From positions 48,437,869 to 48,501,868 of the forward strand of contig NC_046683.1 in assembly GCF_009870125.1 (NCBI RefSeq): a DNA stretch of 64,000 nt. The letters are read 5' to 3'. The stretch is from Drosophila pseudoobscura. Taxonomy: Eukaryota > Arthropoda > Insecta > Diptera > Drosophilidae. This document shows, in pieces, positions 46,587-56,598 of this stretch (the stretch's first letter is position 1; every line of letters starts with the position of its first letter). The notes below the pieces were generated by a model, which was not told the origin of the DNA, searched no databases, and saw only the letters and a program-made list of their open reading frames with translations. The translations under genes and the position numbers were made by a program.

Positions 46587-48338
46587 TTAGTTCATTACCT
46601 GCTGTGGCTGCTGCTGCTGCTGCTCCAGACCACCGCCAGGACCATTCGGCTTCCGATTCTGGCGACGGGGGCGCGGCTGCTGCTGGCGCGGCGGGCCCTG
46701 GCCTTGAACTGCAACAAGGGCAAAGCGAAAAGTTAAAAAAGGAAAAGAAAATGGGATGCTTGTTGGAATTACTTGGTGCAGTGTACTCACTGTACTCCCC
46801 GCCATCGCGTCGTGGTGGTGGTGGCCCGTTATTGTAGTTGCGTCGGAAGAAGCGTCTCTGGGGTCCGCCGGGGCCGCCGGCACCGCGACGAGGGCCTTCT
46901 CCGCCGCGCTGCAGACCCTCGGGATTCTGGTCGTGAACACCAGGATCGGCACTGCTGCCATCACCGCCGCCCAAACCGCGACGCTGCTGACGCGGGTAGT
47001 AGTTGTTGTAGCGCCTGGGTCCACCAGGGGGTCCGCCTGGACCACGGGGAACGCCGCGAGGTCCACCGGGGGGTCCGCTTGGCCCGCGACGATAGTTTTG
47101 GCGGGGCTGGCGGGGTCCGGACTGCAGCTGCTGTTGTCCATCAAGGGGCTGCTGCTGCTGCTGGTCTGGGGACTCCATCTCATCCCCCTCCTCGACATCC
47201 TTGCGACGGGTGTTCTTCTTCATCCAGGGCCGGAAGTTGCGACGCTTGTCCGCAGCAAACTGGCTGCCGCGCACAGGCTCTCCAGACGGACCGGTAACAT
47301 TGGCCGCCTCGTTGCCTTTCTCGCCAATAACGACATCGAACTCGACCACCTCTCCATCGCCCACCGAGCGGACAGCCTTCTTCGGATTGTTGCGGGCAAT
47401 GGCGCTCTGGTGCACGAAGACGTCCTCTTTGGTGTCATTCCGGTTGATGAAACCGTAACCGCTCTTCACGTTGAACCATTTGACGGTGCCGGTCACTTTG
47501 GTCGCTGCAATTGTGAGGTTAGAAACGTCATTGTTGGTTTTGCTGCCATTCGAGGCGAAATGGAATGGAAGCATGAATAGTGGGTTACATATGGATTGCT
47601 GGCGCCTTAAAAATGCATTTAATTTCCAATACGCGATTCAAGCACATGCCACTGTGCGGTGCGTATGTTGTGTGTGTGTCGCGTCTGCGGCAGTGTATAC
47701 AAATAAATTTACCAAAACAATGAACACACACACATGAACATATTCTCAATGTCTTTCTCCCTCTCTATATCTTTCTCACTCTCATCGACGTGCGCGCGCG
47801 CAGATAACGTAGAGGACCAACAAATTGGGTTGCTCGAATTTTAGGTGCGGGGGACCACGCAGGGGGCAGACCAAACGTACGGGGGTGGGCAACACCGGCA
47901 AAAGGCAAAGTTTTCATTTCGTTTCTTTGCGGCCGGGCCACGGACGGGGCCGGGGCCGATTTTCATGAGGCGGCGGGCGGTGAACCGGTGAACGTTCATA
48001 TGTATGTGCCTTGCTATACAAAATGGCCGTCGTGCGTATATTTTAAGACACAAACACACACATACACGCAAAAAAAACTCTATATGTGTACACACACGCA
48101 CATTTTACTTTTTCATTCCTTTCATTGCTATTTTGGTAGAACTAGCGGTCGCCATGTGTTTGCGTATGAATGAAATGCAAATCCATTTACGTTTGCTCTT
48201 ACCAATAATTTCCTTCGGCGGCGGAGCTGGCTTGCCTTCTCCCTGCTGGCCATCGTCCTCCTGCTGTTCCTCCTCGGCCAGCGGCTGCTGTTGTTCAATG
48301 GGCAGCAGCTGCTGCGGTTTGTTCTCAGAGTCTGCCAT
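46587..48338 (-). CDS. yps: Y-box cold-shock domain RNA-binding protein
   Basis: Exons 48338-48203, 47504-46791 and 46708-46587 encode 323 residues. Ypsilon schachtel is the Drosophila Y-box protein. It binds mRNA in cytoplasmic RNPs and acts in germline mRNA localisation and translation (family knowledge). The cold-shock domain spans about residues 47-118 with RNP1-like KSGYGFINR and RNP2-like [10 protein letters not shown]-rich acidic N-terminus precedes it. The C-terminus is rich in RG, GPP and QQ islands ([51 protein letters not shown]), typical of Y-box proteins. The frame ends QQVMN-stop, but CAG|GTAATG directly before the stop is a usable donor, so a further terminal exon is possible. 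Two DRE boxes lie upstream. Confidence 0.93.
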
Positions 48339-48711
48339 TTTTTCGTTGTTCTTCTCACCCGCACTCGACGAACACGCGCTTCCAAAAATAAAAGGAAGAA
48401 AAATAAGCTGCTACCGCTTTTGAGGTGTCAGCCAAGTTTTTCTTGACTATGTGATGCGATGCTCAAAAGCCGCAACTTTATTCTTCTCTGCTTATTGTTT
48501 TTGGGACTGATGGTCTGTGCTTGTCGTTGGTGTTGTTGTTGCTGGTCAGTTGTGGCACTCTTTCAACTACCACTACCACTTTTTGATGTTATTTTTGAGT
48601 GTGATCTTAAAACACTCGCCACTCGCAGGGTTTTTCTTTGCCGTATTTTGTTCGCAAGCGGAAGTGACAATGACAGCAAACTAGGGCTGTTAGATATATA
48701 TTGATATACAA

Positions 48712-48719
48712 TATCGATA
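48712..48719 (-). promoter_or_regulatory. DRE box upstream of yps
   Basis: Perfect TATCGATA about 375 bases upstream of the yps ATG; another perfect copy is at 48865-48872. Spacing fits a promoter with a 5' leader. Confidence 0.5.
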
Positions 48720-49332
48720 TATATTTATTTTTTGATAATATATTTGTACGTGGTTTTTTAGATTTATAATGAACAGCACTACTTTTCGGAATGCTAAGAA
48801 AATTAACATAATTTTTCTGTTGTTTCACGTCGTTAGATTAGTCAGATATTCCCGCAATTCTACTTATCGATACACAGGGTAGCTGTTGCAAAAAAATCGA
48901 TATTTTTGAGACGGAACGAGCTCGGCGGTTCTTTATTTTAAAAAAAGCGAAAGCAACTATGGTTCAAAATATAATTTTTCCGGTAAAAATCAAAAAGTGA
49001 TCATAGAGGTATGAAAATGTATACATTAGATTGGCATGAGAGCCAATCAGCCTGTTGCGTGGAACCAACAAATTACCTAAGCTTATTTGAATTAAATGTT
49101 TACCAGAAATTCCCCAATTCTATTTTGTTTACAATTCTTGTTAGAATCAAACAGTAGTCGAAATGAGTAATTCCAATCAAGATATGTATGTACGTATATG
49201 ACGGCGTAATCAAACTCTTATTTTTAGTGGCGTTTAATTAAGGCCTCACGCAATCCTAATTGGGATACGATTCCCCAGGGAGCCAAGGAGTTTCGTAAAG
49301 CGTTGACTTTGGCTCCGACAGTTGGCTTTGCC

Positions 49333-51270
49333 ATGGTGGAGTCACCGGTCGTTTTACTGCTGCTGCCAATAATTTGTGTGGCTTCCCATTCTTTATCTGC
49401 AGAATGGAGGCTGGCTAGGATGAGCTGCCAAATCGTCATCCAGCAAGCCACGCAGGTCACCTACATATATCGATGTGTGAGTTGCTTAGGTGCCGGCACA
49501 CCCGATCATTTGTCTCTGGAGCTGGAGCTGCATCGATGTGTGGGCAGTCAAGTGGGCACAGTGACGCGCGACATTGAGAGCCACGAACTGGAGCCCTTGC
49601 GTCGGACAGACAGCATGAGCATCTTTCATATTCCCGCAGGCCGCGATGGGGATGGCCTAGTACGTCGTATAATCGATATGCTAAATCCGCGACAGCCTCG
49701 CAGGCACCTCCACAAATATATCTTCCTGTGGCCCGGCGCCAATGTTGAGCAGCTGCATTCCCTCTTCTCTGGATGCTGGGCGAAGCAGTTGCTGTTTGGG
49801 CTGGCGATCACTCGAGTGGATGACGGAATCTTTGATTTTGACCCCTTTCCCGAGGGTGGGCTTCGGGTGATGCGGCACCGCGACCACGCTGCAAGCTACT
49901 CCGACAAGCTGAGGGATCTGCGGGGATTCGAGCTGCGTTACTCTATGTTCACGGATCCTTTGATGGCTATACCGATACCACCGGTGGCCAAATACGGATA
50001 CAGGGCAGTCGATGGCGTGGCAGCCCGCGTGGCCGCACAGATCCTAAACGCCAACGTAACCTACGTCCTGCCCGATGATAACGAGTCCTACGGACGCTGC
50101 CTTCCCAATGGAAGCGTTACCGGCGTGGTCAGAGATCTCATCAGCGGCAAGACGCACTTTGGGCCCAACTCACGCTTTGTCCTGGACTGCATGTGGCCGC
50201 AGGTGGAGGTGCTATATCCACACACGCGCAGGATGCTTTACCTGGTGGTGCCAGCGTCGGACATTCAGCCGGAGTACCTGATCTTTCTGCGGGTCTTTCG
50301 TCGGTCCGTGTGGCATCTTCTGTTGGCCAACTTCCTGCTGGTTGTGCTTTTCTTCTGGCTGTTGCAACGATTGCAGAAGTGCGTGCCACGGAGATGGGAG
50401 ATGGGGCGGGGATTCACCTTCGCTCGTTGGTATGAGATCGTCGAGACGTTTGGCAAGACCCATTTGGGGGAACCTGTCGAAAGATTCTCGCAGATCAGCT
50501 CGATGCGGGCCTTCCTCATGTGTTGGATTCTCTTCAGCTATGTCGTGACAACCATTTACTTTGCCAAGCTGGAGAGCGGCTTTGTCCGGCCCACATACGA
50601 GGCGCAGCTGGATAATTTGGACGGACTTTCTCGCCTCAATGTGCGCATCTATGCGGTGACCACCCTCTTCGATGCGGTCAAGTCCACACTGTCGGAGCGC
50701 CACTACGACTTGCTAACCAGTAGGAGCAGGCAACTACCATTGGAGCTCACCACCTCCTATTACCAGCTGATAGTGAGTCGCAAGGATAGGCGATCCGCCT
50801 TTATAATGAGGGACTTCCACGCGAGGGACTTTCTGGCCCTCACCTACAATGCCCACACGGATCGTCCCTCCTTTCACATTGTTAAGGAGTACCTCAGATC
50901 CATGCTGTGCACATATATTATGCCGCTGGGATCGCCATTCCTTTACAAATTTCAATCCCTGTACACGAGCTTTCATGAGCACGGATTCTACGAGCATTGG
51001 CGCCAAATGGACTTGATTACTAGGGATGGGACATCGCCCAATGCAGAGGAGTTTTATGAGGAGTTGGGCGACCAAACGGATACGGATCCTGCTGTATCTG
51101 ACGCCGTAGGCAATCGCCGAAAGAAACATGTGGTTTTAACGTTGGATGTATTGCAGGGGGCTTTCTATTTATGGTCGCTGGGAATTGCATTGAGCAGCTT
51201 GGGCTTTGTGCTAGAGCATGGCTATTTCTTTTGGAAAAAACAAACTGCAGGATTAACAGAAACCGTATAA
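49333..51270 (+). CDS. Divergent ionotropic receptor (IR), intronless
   Basis: 645 residues from ATG 49333; upstream in-frame codons lack an ATG. Ionotropic receptors are iGluR-derived ligand-gated cation channels in chemosensory neuron membranes. A hydrophobic signal peptide (VVLLLLPIICVASHSL) is followed by an extracellular ligand-binding region. Membrane segments are near residues 325-345 (HLLLANFLLVVLFFWLLQ), 390-407 (AFLMCWILFSYVVTTIYF) and 609-628 (LWSLGIALSSLGFVLEHGYF). After the second lies KLESGFVRPTYEAQLDNLDG, a typical divergent-IR post-pore motif. The canonical glutamate-binding residues were not recognised, as is usual in divergent IRs. Several Drosophila divergent IRs are intronless. 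I cannot assign the ortholog. A DRE lies shortly after, probably belonging to SREBP. Confidence 0.88.
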   Translation: MVESPVVLLLLPIICVASHSLSAEWRLARMSCQIVIQQATQVTYIYRCVSCLGAGTPDHLSLELELHRCVGSQVGTVTRDIESHELEPLRRTDSMSIFHIPAGRDGDGLVRRIIDMLNPRQPRRHLHKYIFLWPGANVEQLHSLFSGCWAKQLLFGLAITRVDDGIFDFDPFPEGGLRVMRHRDHAASYSDKLRDLRGFELRYSMFTDPLMAIPIPPVAKYGYRAVDGVAARVAAQILNANVTYVLPDDNESYGRCLPNGSVTGVVRDLISGKTHFGPNSRFVLDCMWPQVEVLYPHTRRMLYLVVPASDIQPEYLIFLRVFRRSVWHLLLANFLLVVLFFWLLQRLQKCVPRRWEMGRGFTFARWYEIVETFGKTHLGEPVERFSQISSMRAFLMCWILFSYVVTTIYFAKLESGFVRPTYEAQLDNLDGLSRLNVRIYAVTTLFDAVKSTLSERHYDLLTSRSRQLPLELTTSYYQLIVSRKDRRSAFIMRDFHARDFLALTYNAHTDRPSFHIVKEYLRSMLCTYIMPLGSPFLYKFQSLYTSFHEHGFYEHWRQMDLITRDGTSPNAEEFYEELGDQTDTDPAVSDAVGNRRKKHVVLTLDVLQGAFYLWSLGIALSSLGFVLEHGYFFWKKQTAGLTETV

Positions 51271-51354
51271 TCTAAGCTACATTTTTAACGAAATACTCAA
51301 ATTATGTATCGATGCCCAACACCGATTTAATTTTTCTGAGTTGCATGTTTTGTA

Positions 51355-51362
51355 TATCGATA
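51355..51362 (+). promoter_or_regulatory. DRE box, probable SREBP promoter
   Basis: Perfect TATCGATA between the IR gene and SREBP, followed by sequence resembling a Drosophila leader (CAACACTCTTCACAACAGC). A later CAG acceptor near 52183 suggests a spliced 5' leader for SREBP. Confidence 0.5.
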
Positions 51363-51792
51363 GTATAAATGCATATATTTTTCGTGTCCGGCAACACTCT
51401 TCACAACAGCTGATAATAGCTTAAAAGCGCAAAACGTATTTCGGTCGCTGCAAACAGAACTGCATTTGTTTATTAATCAATCAAAAATATAGCAACACAA
51501 GCAAAGAGCATCACAAAGCACCAACAAGCATCAACATGAACCTTATCTAGTGGAGACCAACAATTCCTCAGTGTCTCCCAAGCTACAGCGGTAGTTATGG
51601 AAAAATCAAAGCAAAAGTGAACTTCAGAATAGTTAAAAGGTTAAAATTATAAGATATTCAATGACAAGGATTGAGTCGTGGTAGCCAAATGAAAAATTCA
51701 TCAACGTAAATCAAACAATTGGAGAATATTCCACTAAAAATGTTCCACTAGAGCGGCAAGAGTCAAAGGTGGCGTCGTCACAGTCACATCGT

Positions 51793-51912
51793 ATGATCCA
51801 TTCGAGCGCTCTGATTGGTCGACAGCGCTTTTGCATGCTTTCCCGCTCGTTTATGTGTTCCTCTGTGGGCACCGTGTCCTCAGCAGTGCTGAAAAAGCTG
51901 CAAAGCTTGTAA
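51793..51912 (+). other. Possible 39-codon upstream ORF in the SREBP leader region
   Basis: ATG at 51793 to TAA at 51910-51912. The peptide begins MIHSSALIGRQRFCMLSRSF. The frame is open farther upstream without an ATG. A 4-codon upstream frame also starts at 51536. Whether these are exonic or intronic in the SREBP transcript is unknown. Confidence 0.25.
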
Positions 51913-52204
51913 TATACGGGACTTAAACTCAACCGATCGGGGCACAATGACTACTCCTCACATTAATTCATAATGAAAAGCATTTATATTTACACTCCTA
52001 CATATAAACCTTTATACAGTAGTAGCCATACATATCTCTAGAGTTTTCACCACCTGCAAATGAGTACGGAACCACTGTTGTATTGTTGCTAAAATTTGTA
52101 ATTGCGCCGCTTAGAAATTTGATAAACAATCCGAGAGACGAGACGTGTGTTTATATTAATTACACAATATTGTTGATGTTTTCAGCAGCAGAAGAAAATC
52201 TGAT

Positions 52205-55200
52205 ATGGATCATAATAGCATGGACTTCATGTCCGGCCCCGTGGATGAGTCCCTGGACCTGTTCAAAGAGGACGATGCCTTCGACATGATCAACGAAGTT
52301 TTGCACCCGGACATGTTGGATAATTTCCTCAACGAAATGGACCTGGAACAGGCGCAAATGTACGAGAACATTCTGCGAATGGATGAGCCTCAGCCCATGG
52401 TGCAGCCACAGCAGCAGCAGCCATTGCAGCAACAACCGCTGCATGTTAAAAGCGAGCACTCTTCGCCAGTGCACATCAAGGAGGAGCTACAACTTCCCTT
52501 CTATAAAGCGGATCCTCTGATGACCGCCAGCTATAATTTACTTCAGCAACAGCCTCAGCCGCCGCAGCAGCAGCAACCTCAAACGCCGCAGCAGCCGCAG
52601 CAGCTGGTCCTTAAGGCTGCCCAGCCTACCACTACTATACACCACATGGATGCCACTAGGCTACCGCCAAATACCCCACTCTACACCTCCCCCCTGCCCA
52701 GTGGCTATGTTTACCAGACTTCTTCACCGCCCACGCCACCAGCCGAGTCGACTCCGCAAAGAATCCAGGTCCAGGCCCCTTCCCCATTGCCATTGGTCAC
52801 GCAACCAATAGCACAACCTTTCATCATGTATACTCAGCCCATCACCACTAATCCGACGATTTTGACGACCGCAGAGCAACCTATGACGGTTCTGCTAGAG
52901 AAGACCATGGCCACAACTGTGACCAGTCCCAAGCCCTCACCGCCCATTGCACCGAGCAACGGCAACGGGAGCAGACCTAGCAAGGGGAGAGTACTTTTGG
53001 CACCGTCTCCAGCCACCGAAGCCACCAATCAATCGGTGGCCGGTAAAGTGCCCATCAATAGGGTACAGCCCAAGGTGAAAGAAGTGAAGCGTTCGGCCCA
53101 CAATGCGATCGAGCGTCGTTACCGCACTTCGATCAACGACAAGATCACCGAACTAAAGAATCTAGTGGTGGGGGATCAGGCCAAGCTGAACAAGTCGGCC
53201 GTGCTGCGCAAATCCATTGACAAGATACGAGATCTGCAGCGTCAGACGAGCGAGCTAAAGTCAGAGCTGCAGCGTTTGCAGCGGGAGTTGATGGCTCGCG
53301 ATGGCTCCCAAGTGAAGGATCTACTTCAGCGGGAAACGCGACCATGGCCCGTCCGTGGTGGCTCGAAGAAGCGTCGCGAGAGCTCACTGACATCTACCAC
53401 AGATGCTGGACTAACTCCGCCGCGTAGCGATGTCTCCGATCCCTCTCTCTCACCTCTGCACTCGGACATTTCCCTGCCGCCCTCACCATACGGAGGATCC
53501 ACCGCCAGCTGCAGCAGTGGCGGCGACAGCAACTGCAGCAAGGATGATCTTCTGGTGGTGCCAAGCTCTATGCGGGGCATGGCCACCCACTCGCGCTTGG
53601 GGCTCTGCATGTTTATGTTCGCGATTCTGGCAGTGAATCCCTTCAAGAGTTTTCTCCACGGCGGAAACCAAGACGAGGATAACCTTGGAGGGGAGCTGAG
53701 CCGTCAAAGGCGCATGATTCTTTCCTACGATATGGATGGTGGTGAGTTTTCTTTCTCTCAGCCTCTGACTGTCTTATTCTAATTGATGTTTTCCTTTATG
53801 CGGCAGGCTATGCCGGCTGGCAGCACAGCTCCTGGCTATGGCTACTGAATTTAACGCTCATGTTGGGTTGCCTGGTGAAGCTCTTGGTTTACGGTGATCC
53901 CCAGTTGGATGCTCAGACGGATGCCTACTGGCAGCACAAGCAGCGAGCGGAGGCAGACTTTGCCGCGGGTCAGGGAGCCCAGGCCTATGCCGGCTATCTA
54001 AACTGCCTGCACATGTTCGGGCTGAGCCTGCCGGCGACACGCTTGGAGTGCTATTTGCAGACCACCTGGCAGTTCTTGCGGTTCATCTTCCACAGACTAT
54101 GGCTGGGCCGTGTGCTATCGCGTCGCACCGGAGGCCTCTTTTGCAAGGCTGCCAACCGGAAACAGGCTCTGTCCTCGGCCCGAGAGCTGTCCTTGCTCTT
54201 CAATCGCCTCAATCAATTGCATCTGACTGGACATGGTAACGGCACGGACGGCAATGGCATAATGATGGCCCTCTATGCCAGCAATATGGCCGAGGTGGCA
54301 CACAATCTATTGACGCCGCGCGAGACGATCTGCATACATGTTATGACCGCTCTCCGTATGAAGCGCAGTGCACCCAAATGGCTGCAGTCACTTTTTGCCC
54401 TCTACTACATGGGAAGGGCGCGACAGGAGTGCGGCCGGACTCGGGCTGCCGAACAGACGCAGGAACTGCGCTGGGCCTTTAGCGCCTATGGCTTCCGTTA
54501 TTGCAGCACCCATGACTTTAGCTACGATCTAAGCGACTCTGGCGAACAAGATGGCTTTTTCACCAGGCTACGAAACGCATGTGATCCTGCTGCCTATGTT
54601 ATCAAGGTGGGTGGTCACTCTCGCTACTCGATCTGTATTCTCTGTCTATGTATATCCGAATCTTTCGTTAACAGCAATATAGGGAACATCTACTGTTTAA
54701 GGCCATTGAGTGTCTCGTGGGAGCTGGACACAAGTCGGCGGCAGGACTTCCTACTGCCGGCGGTGAAGTGGAACTGCAGCAGCAACAGCACAGCGGCACC
54801 ATAGTCAGCAATGTCCTCAAGTATACCTCCCTGCTGAGGGAAACCCTCTGGGCCGACGAGGACGAACGCGATACGAATGTCGTTTGGTGGGCAAACATCT
54901 TGGAAATTGCCGTGCACTGGCTCCTTGGCGAGGACACACTGGCGGAACAACTATACGACAGCATCAAGCAGATTCCCGTGCAGCTGGAACCAAATAACGA
55001 CACCAATCATCTGCCCAAAGCCCTTCATGCGGCGCTCGGTGCCAAGATGCTATTGCTCATGTAAGTGTGTGTGAATACTTCCAGGGAGAACGAAGAATCT
55101 TCAACTTTTTCATGCAGGAACAATGGCAACACTCCCGACAAACGGCTCAAGAGATCGATCAACAGTTTGTGCGATGACGCCAGTGCACAGCTGCAGGAAT

Positions 55201-56086
55201 GCTTGACCGTCAACCGGATCACCAATGCCAAAGGCATTCAGCTGGTGAGAGAGTGTAACAATCTGCATTTGATCAAAAAACCAAACCAAACACTCCCGGA
55301 GATGACACGCAGGTGCATTGTAGTCGCATTGTCTGTCCATCTTGATTTCAGGCAATACAACTGCAATGCAAGCTCTGTGCATTTCATAAATCAACGCCGT
55401 CCAATGTCGCTGGTCCAGTTTCAGTCCCTGCCCCGGTGATAGATCGTCGCTCATTATTTTTGTTCTGATTCCGATCCAATTCCAGCTATTCCAACTGCTC
55501 ACCTGCGATTGGCTTCTGGAGACGCTGACTGCTTTGTGGGAGCTAGAGCATATGAATGTCGAGGATGATGGTTACTATCAAGTGCCTGGCGAAGTGCTCG
55601 AAAAGTTCCAAGCCGGATTGAATTCCTTGCGAAGCATTGTTGAGAATATACCAGTAAGCGCTTAAACGACCCTCTATTCAACCCTCAGCACAAAATGTCC
55701 CGAAATCTACCATTTTGCAGAACGCCCAATCGAGAATTTATTTGTATGAGGCCGTTTGTCGTCTGATGGCCGGTGCCTCGCCCTGTCCCACTCAGCAACT
55801 GTTGGATAGGAGTCTACGCTCGCGCTATGCCCATTCATCCATATTCTGTGGCAGCAAGGATCGGCGGCATCAGAACTTTGAGGGTGGAGAACGAGAGCGC
55901 GCCTCTGCCATGTACGTCGCATGCAAATATCTGCCACCAGCCCTGTTGAGTTCGCCTGGAGAGCGTGCTGGCATGCTGGCCGAGGCGGCCAAGACACTGG
56001 AAAAGGTGGGCGACAAGCGCAAGCTGAAGGAATGCTACCAACTAATGAAGTCGCTTGGCAGCGGCATTGGCAGCGTCAAAGCTTAG
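52205..56086 (+). CDS. SREBP: Sterol regulatory element-binding protein
   Basis: Exons 52205-53741, 53807-54606, 54675-55060, 55118-55244, 55486-55653 and 55721-56086 give 1127 residues, close to the family length. It is a membrane-bound bHLH-leucine zipper factor in the ER. After transport with SCAP it is cut by S1P and S2P, and the N-terminal half activates lipid synthesis genes. It has an acidic activation segment at residues 1-60, then a Q/P-rich linker. The bHLH spans about 295-345 with [16 protein letters not shown], carrying the SREBP-specific tyrosine. Membrane segment 1 is at about 460-485 ([18 protein letters not shown]), with the Leu-Cys S2P site and the Asn-Pro pair. The lumenal loop contains RMIL, fitting the S1P RxxL rule. 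Segment 2 is at about 520-543, followed by the SCAP-binding C-terminal domain. mir-33 lies in intron 4. AATAAA is at 56289-56294. Confidence 0.96.
55306..55380 (+). ncRNA. mir-33: mir-33 precursor in SREBP intron 4
   Basis: The 5' arm GTGCATTGTAGTCGCATTGT starts at 55313 and matches the known miR-33 mature sequence. The 3' arm CAGGCAATACAACTGCAATG (about 55349-55368) pairs with it: GCATTG with CAATGC, and ATTGTCTG with CAGGCAAT. A loop of about 13 bases lies between. It sits on the same strand inside intron 55245-55485. miR-33 residing in an SREBP intron is conserved from flies to mammals, where it represses sterol export and fatty-acid breakdown genes, complementing its host gene. Confidence 0.96.
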
Positions 56087-56598
56087 TTTAAATAAGAATT
56101 AAATTACACCCACATTTACTATGTTAGTGGATTTTTTTTTGCACATTTCACCAAGGAGCCTTGCGCAGACCCTTTCCCACATTTTCCCCTCCTAATTGTG
56201 CTAGAATGTAACTGAAAGTAATTTAACATGCATTGCAAAATTATATTTGTTTAATATTTACAATAATCACTAAACATATATTTATGTCAATAAATATTTG
56301 AAGAGTTCTCGTCTCGAGTCTTCAGCACTTAACAACTTAAGAAATTAGCCACTCTGCTGCTCAATTGGAAGCCCTATAATTATATACGAGTATCTCCTAT
56401 ATTATTTATAATCCCAGTAAGACGCACTTTCTTCAGGTACTTCATCCGAATGGCAACTCAAATAAATACAATTTAAAATTAATACTGATTGACAATTGCA
56501 CAATTTTTTATAAATACGAAATTAAGAATGGATACTCGTAACAGATATCTTTGTTTATATAAGCGGAGGAACATCTAATCCGAAGGAACAAAGAAATA
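56087..56598. other. SREBP 3' untranslated region and short intergenic spacer
   Basis: AT-rich, with the probable SREBP polyadenylation signal at 56289-56294 and another AATAAA near 56461. No coding frame seen. Confidence 0.6.

Noticed and set aside
46756-47580. 274-codon plus-strand frame opposite yps
   Set aside because: Antisense shadow of the GC-rich yps exon 2.
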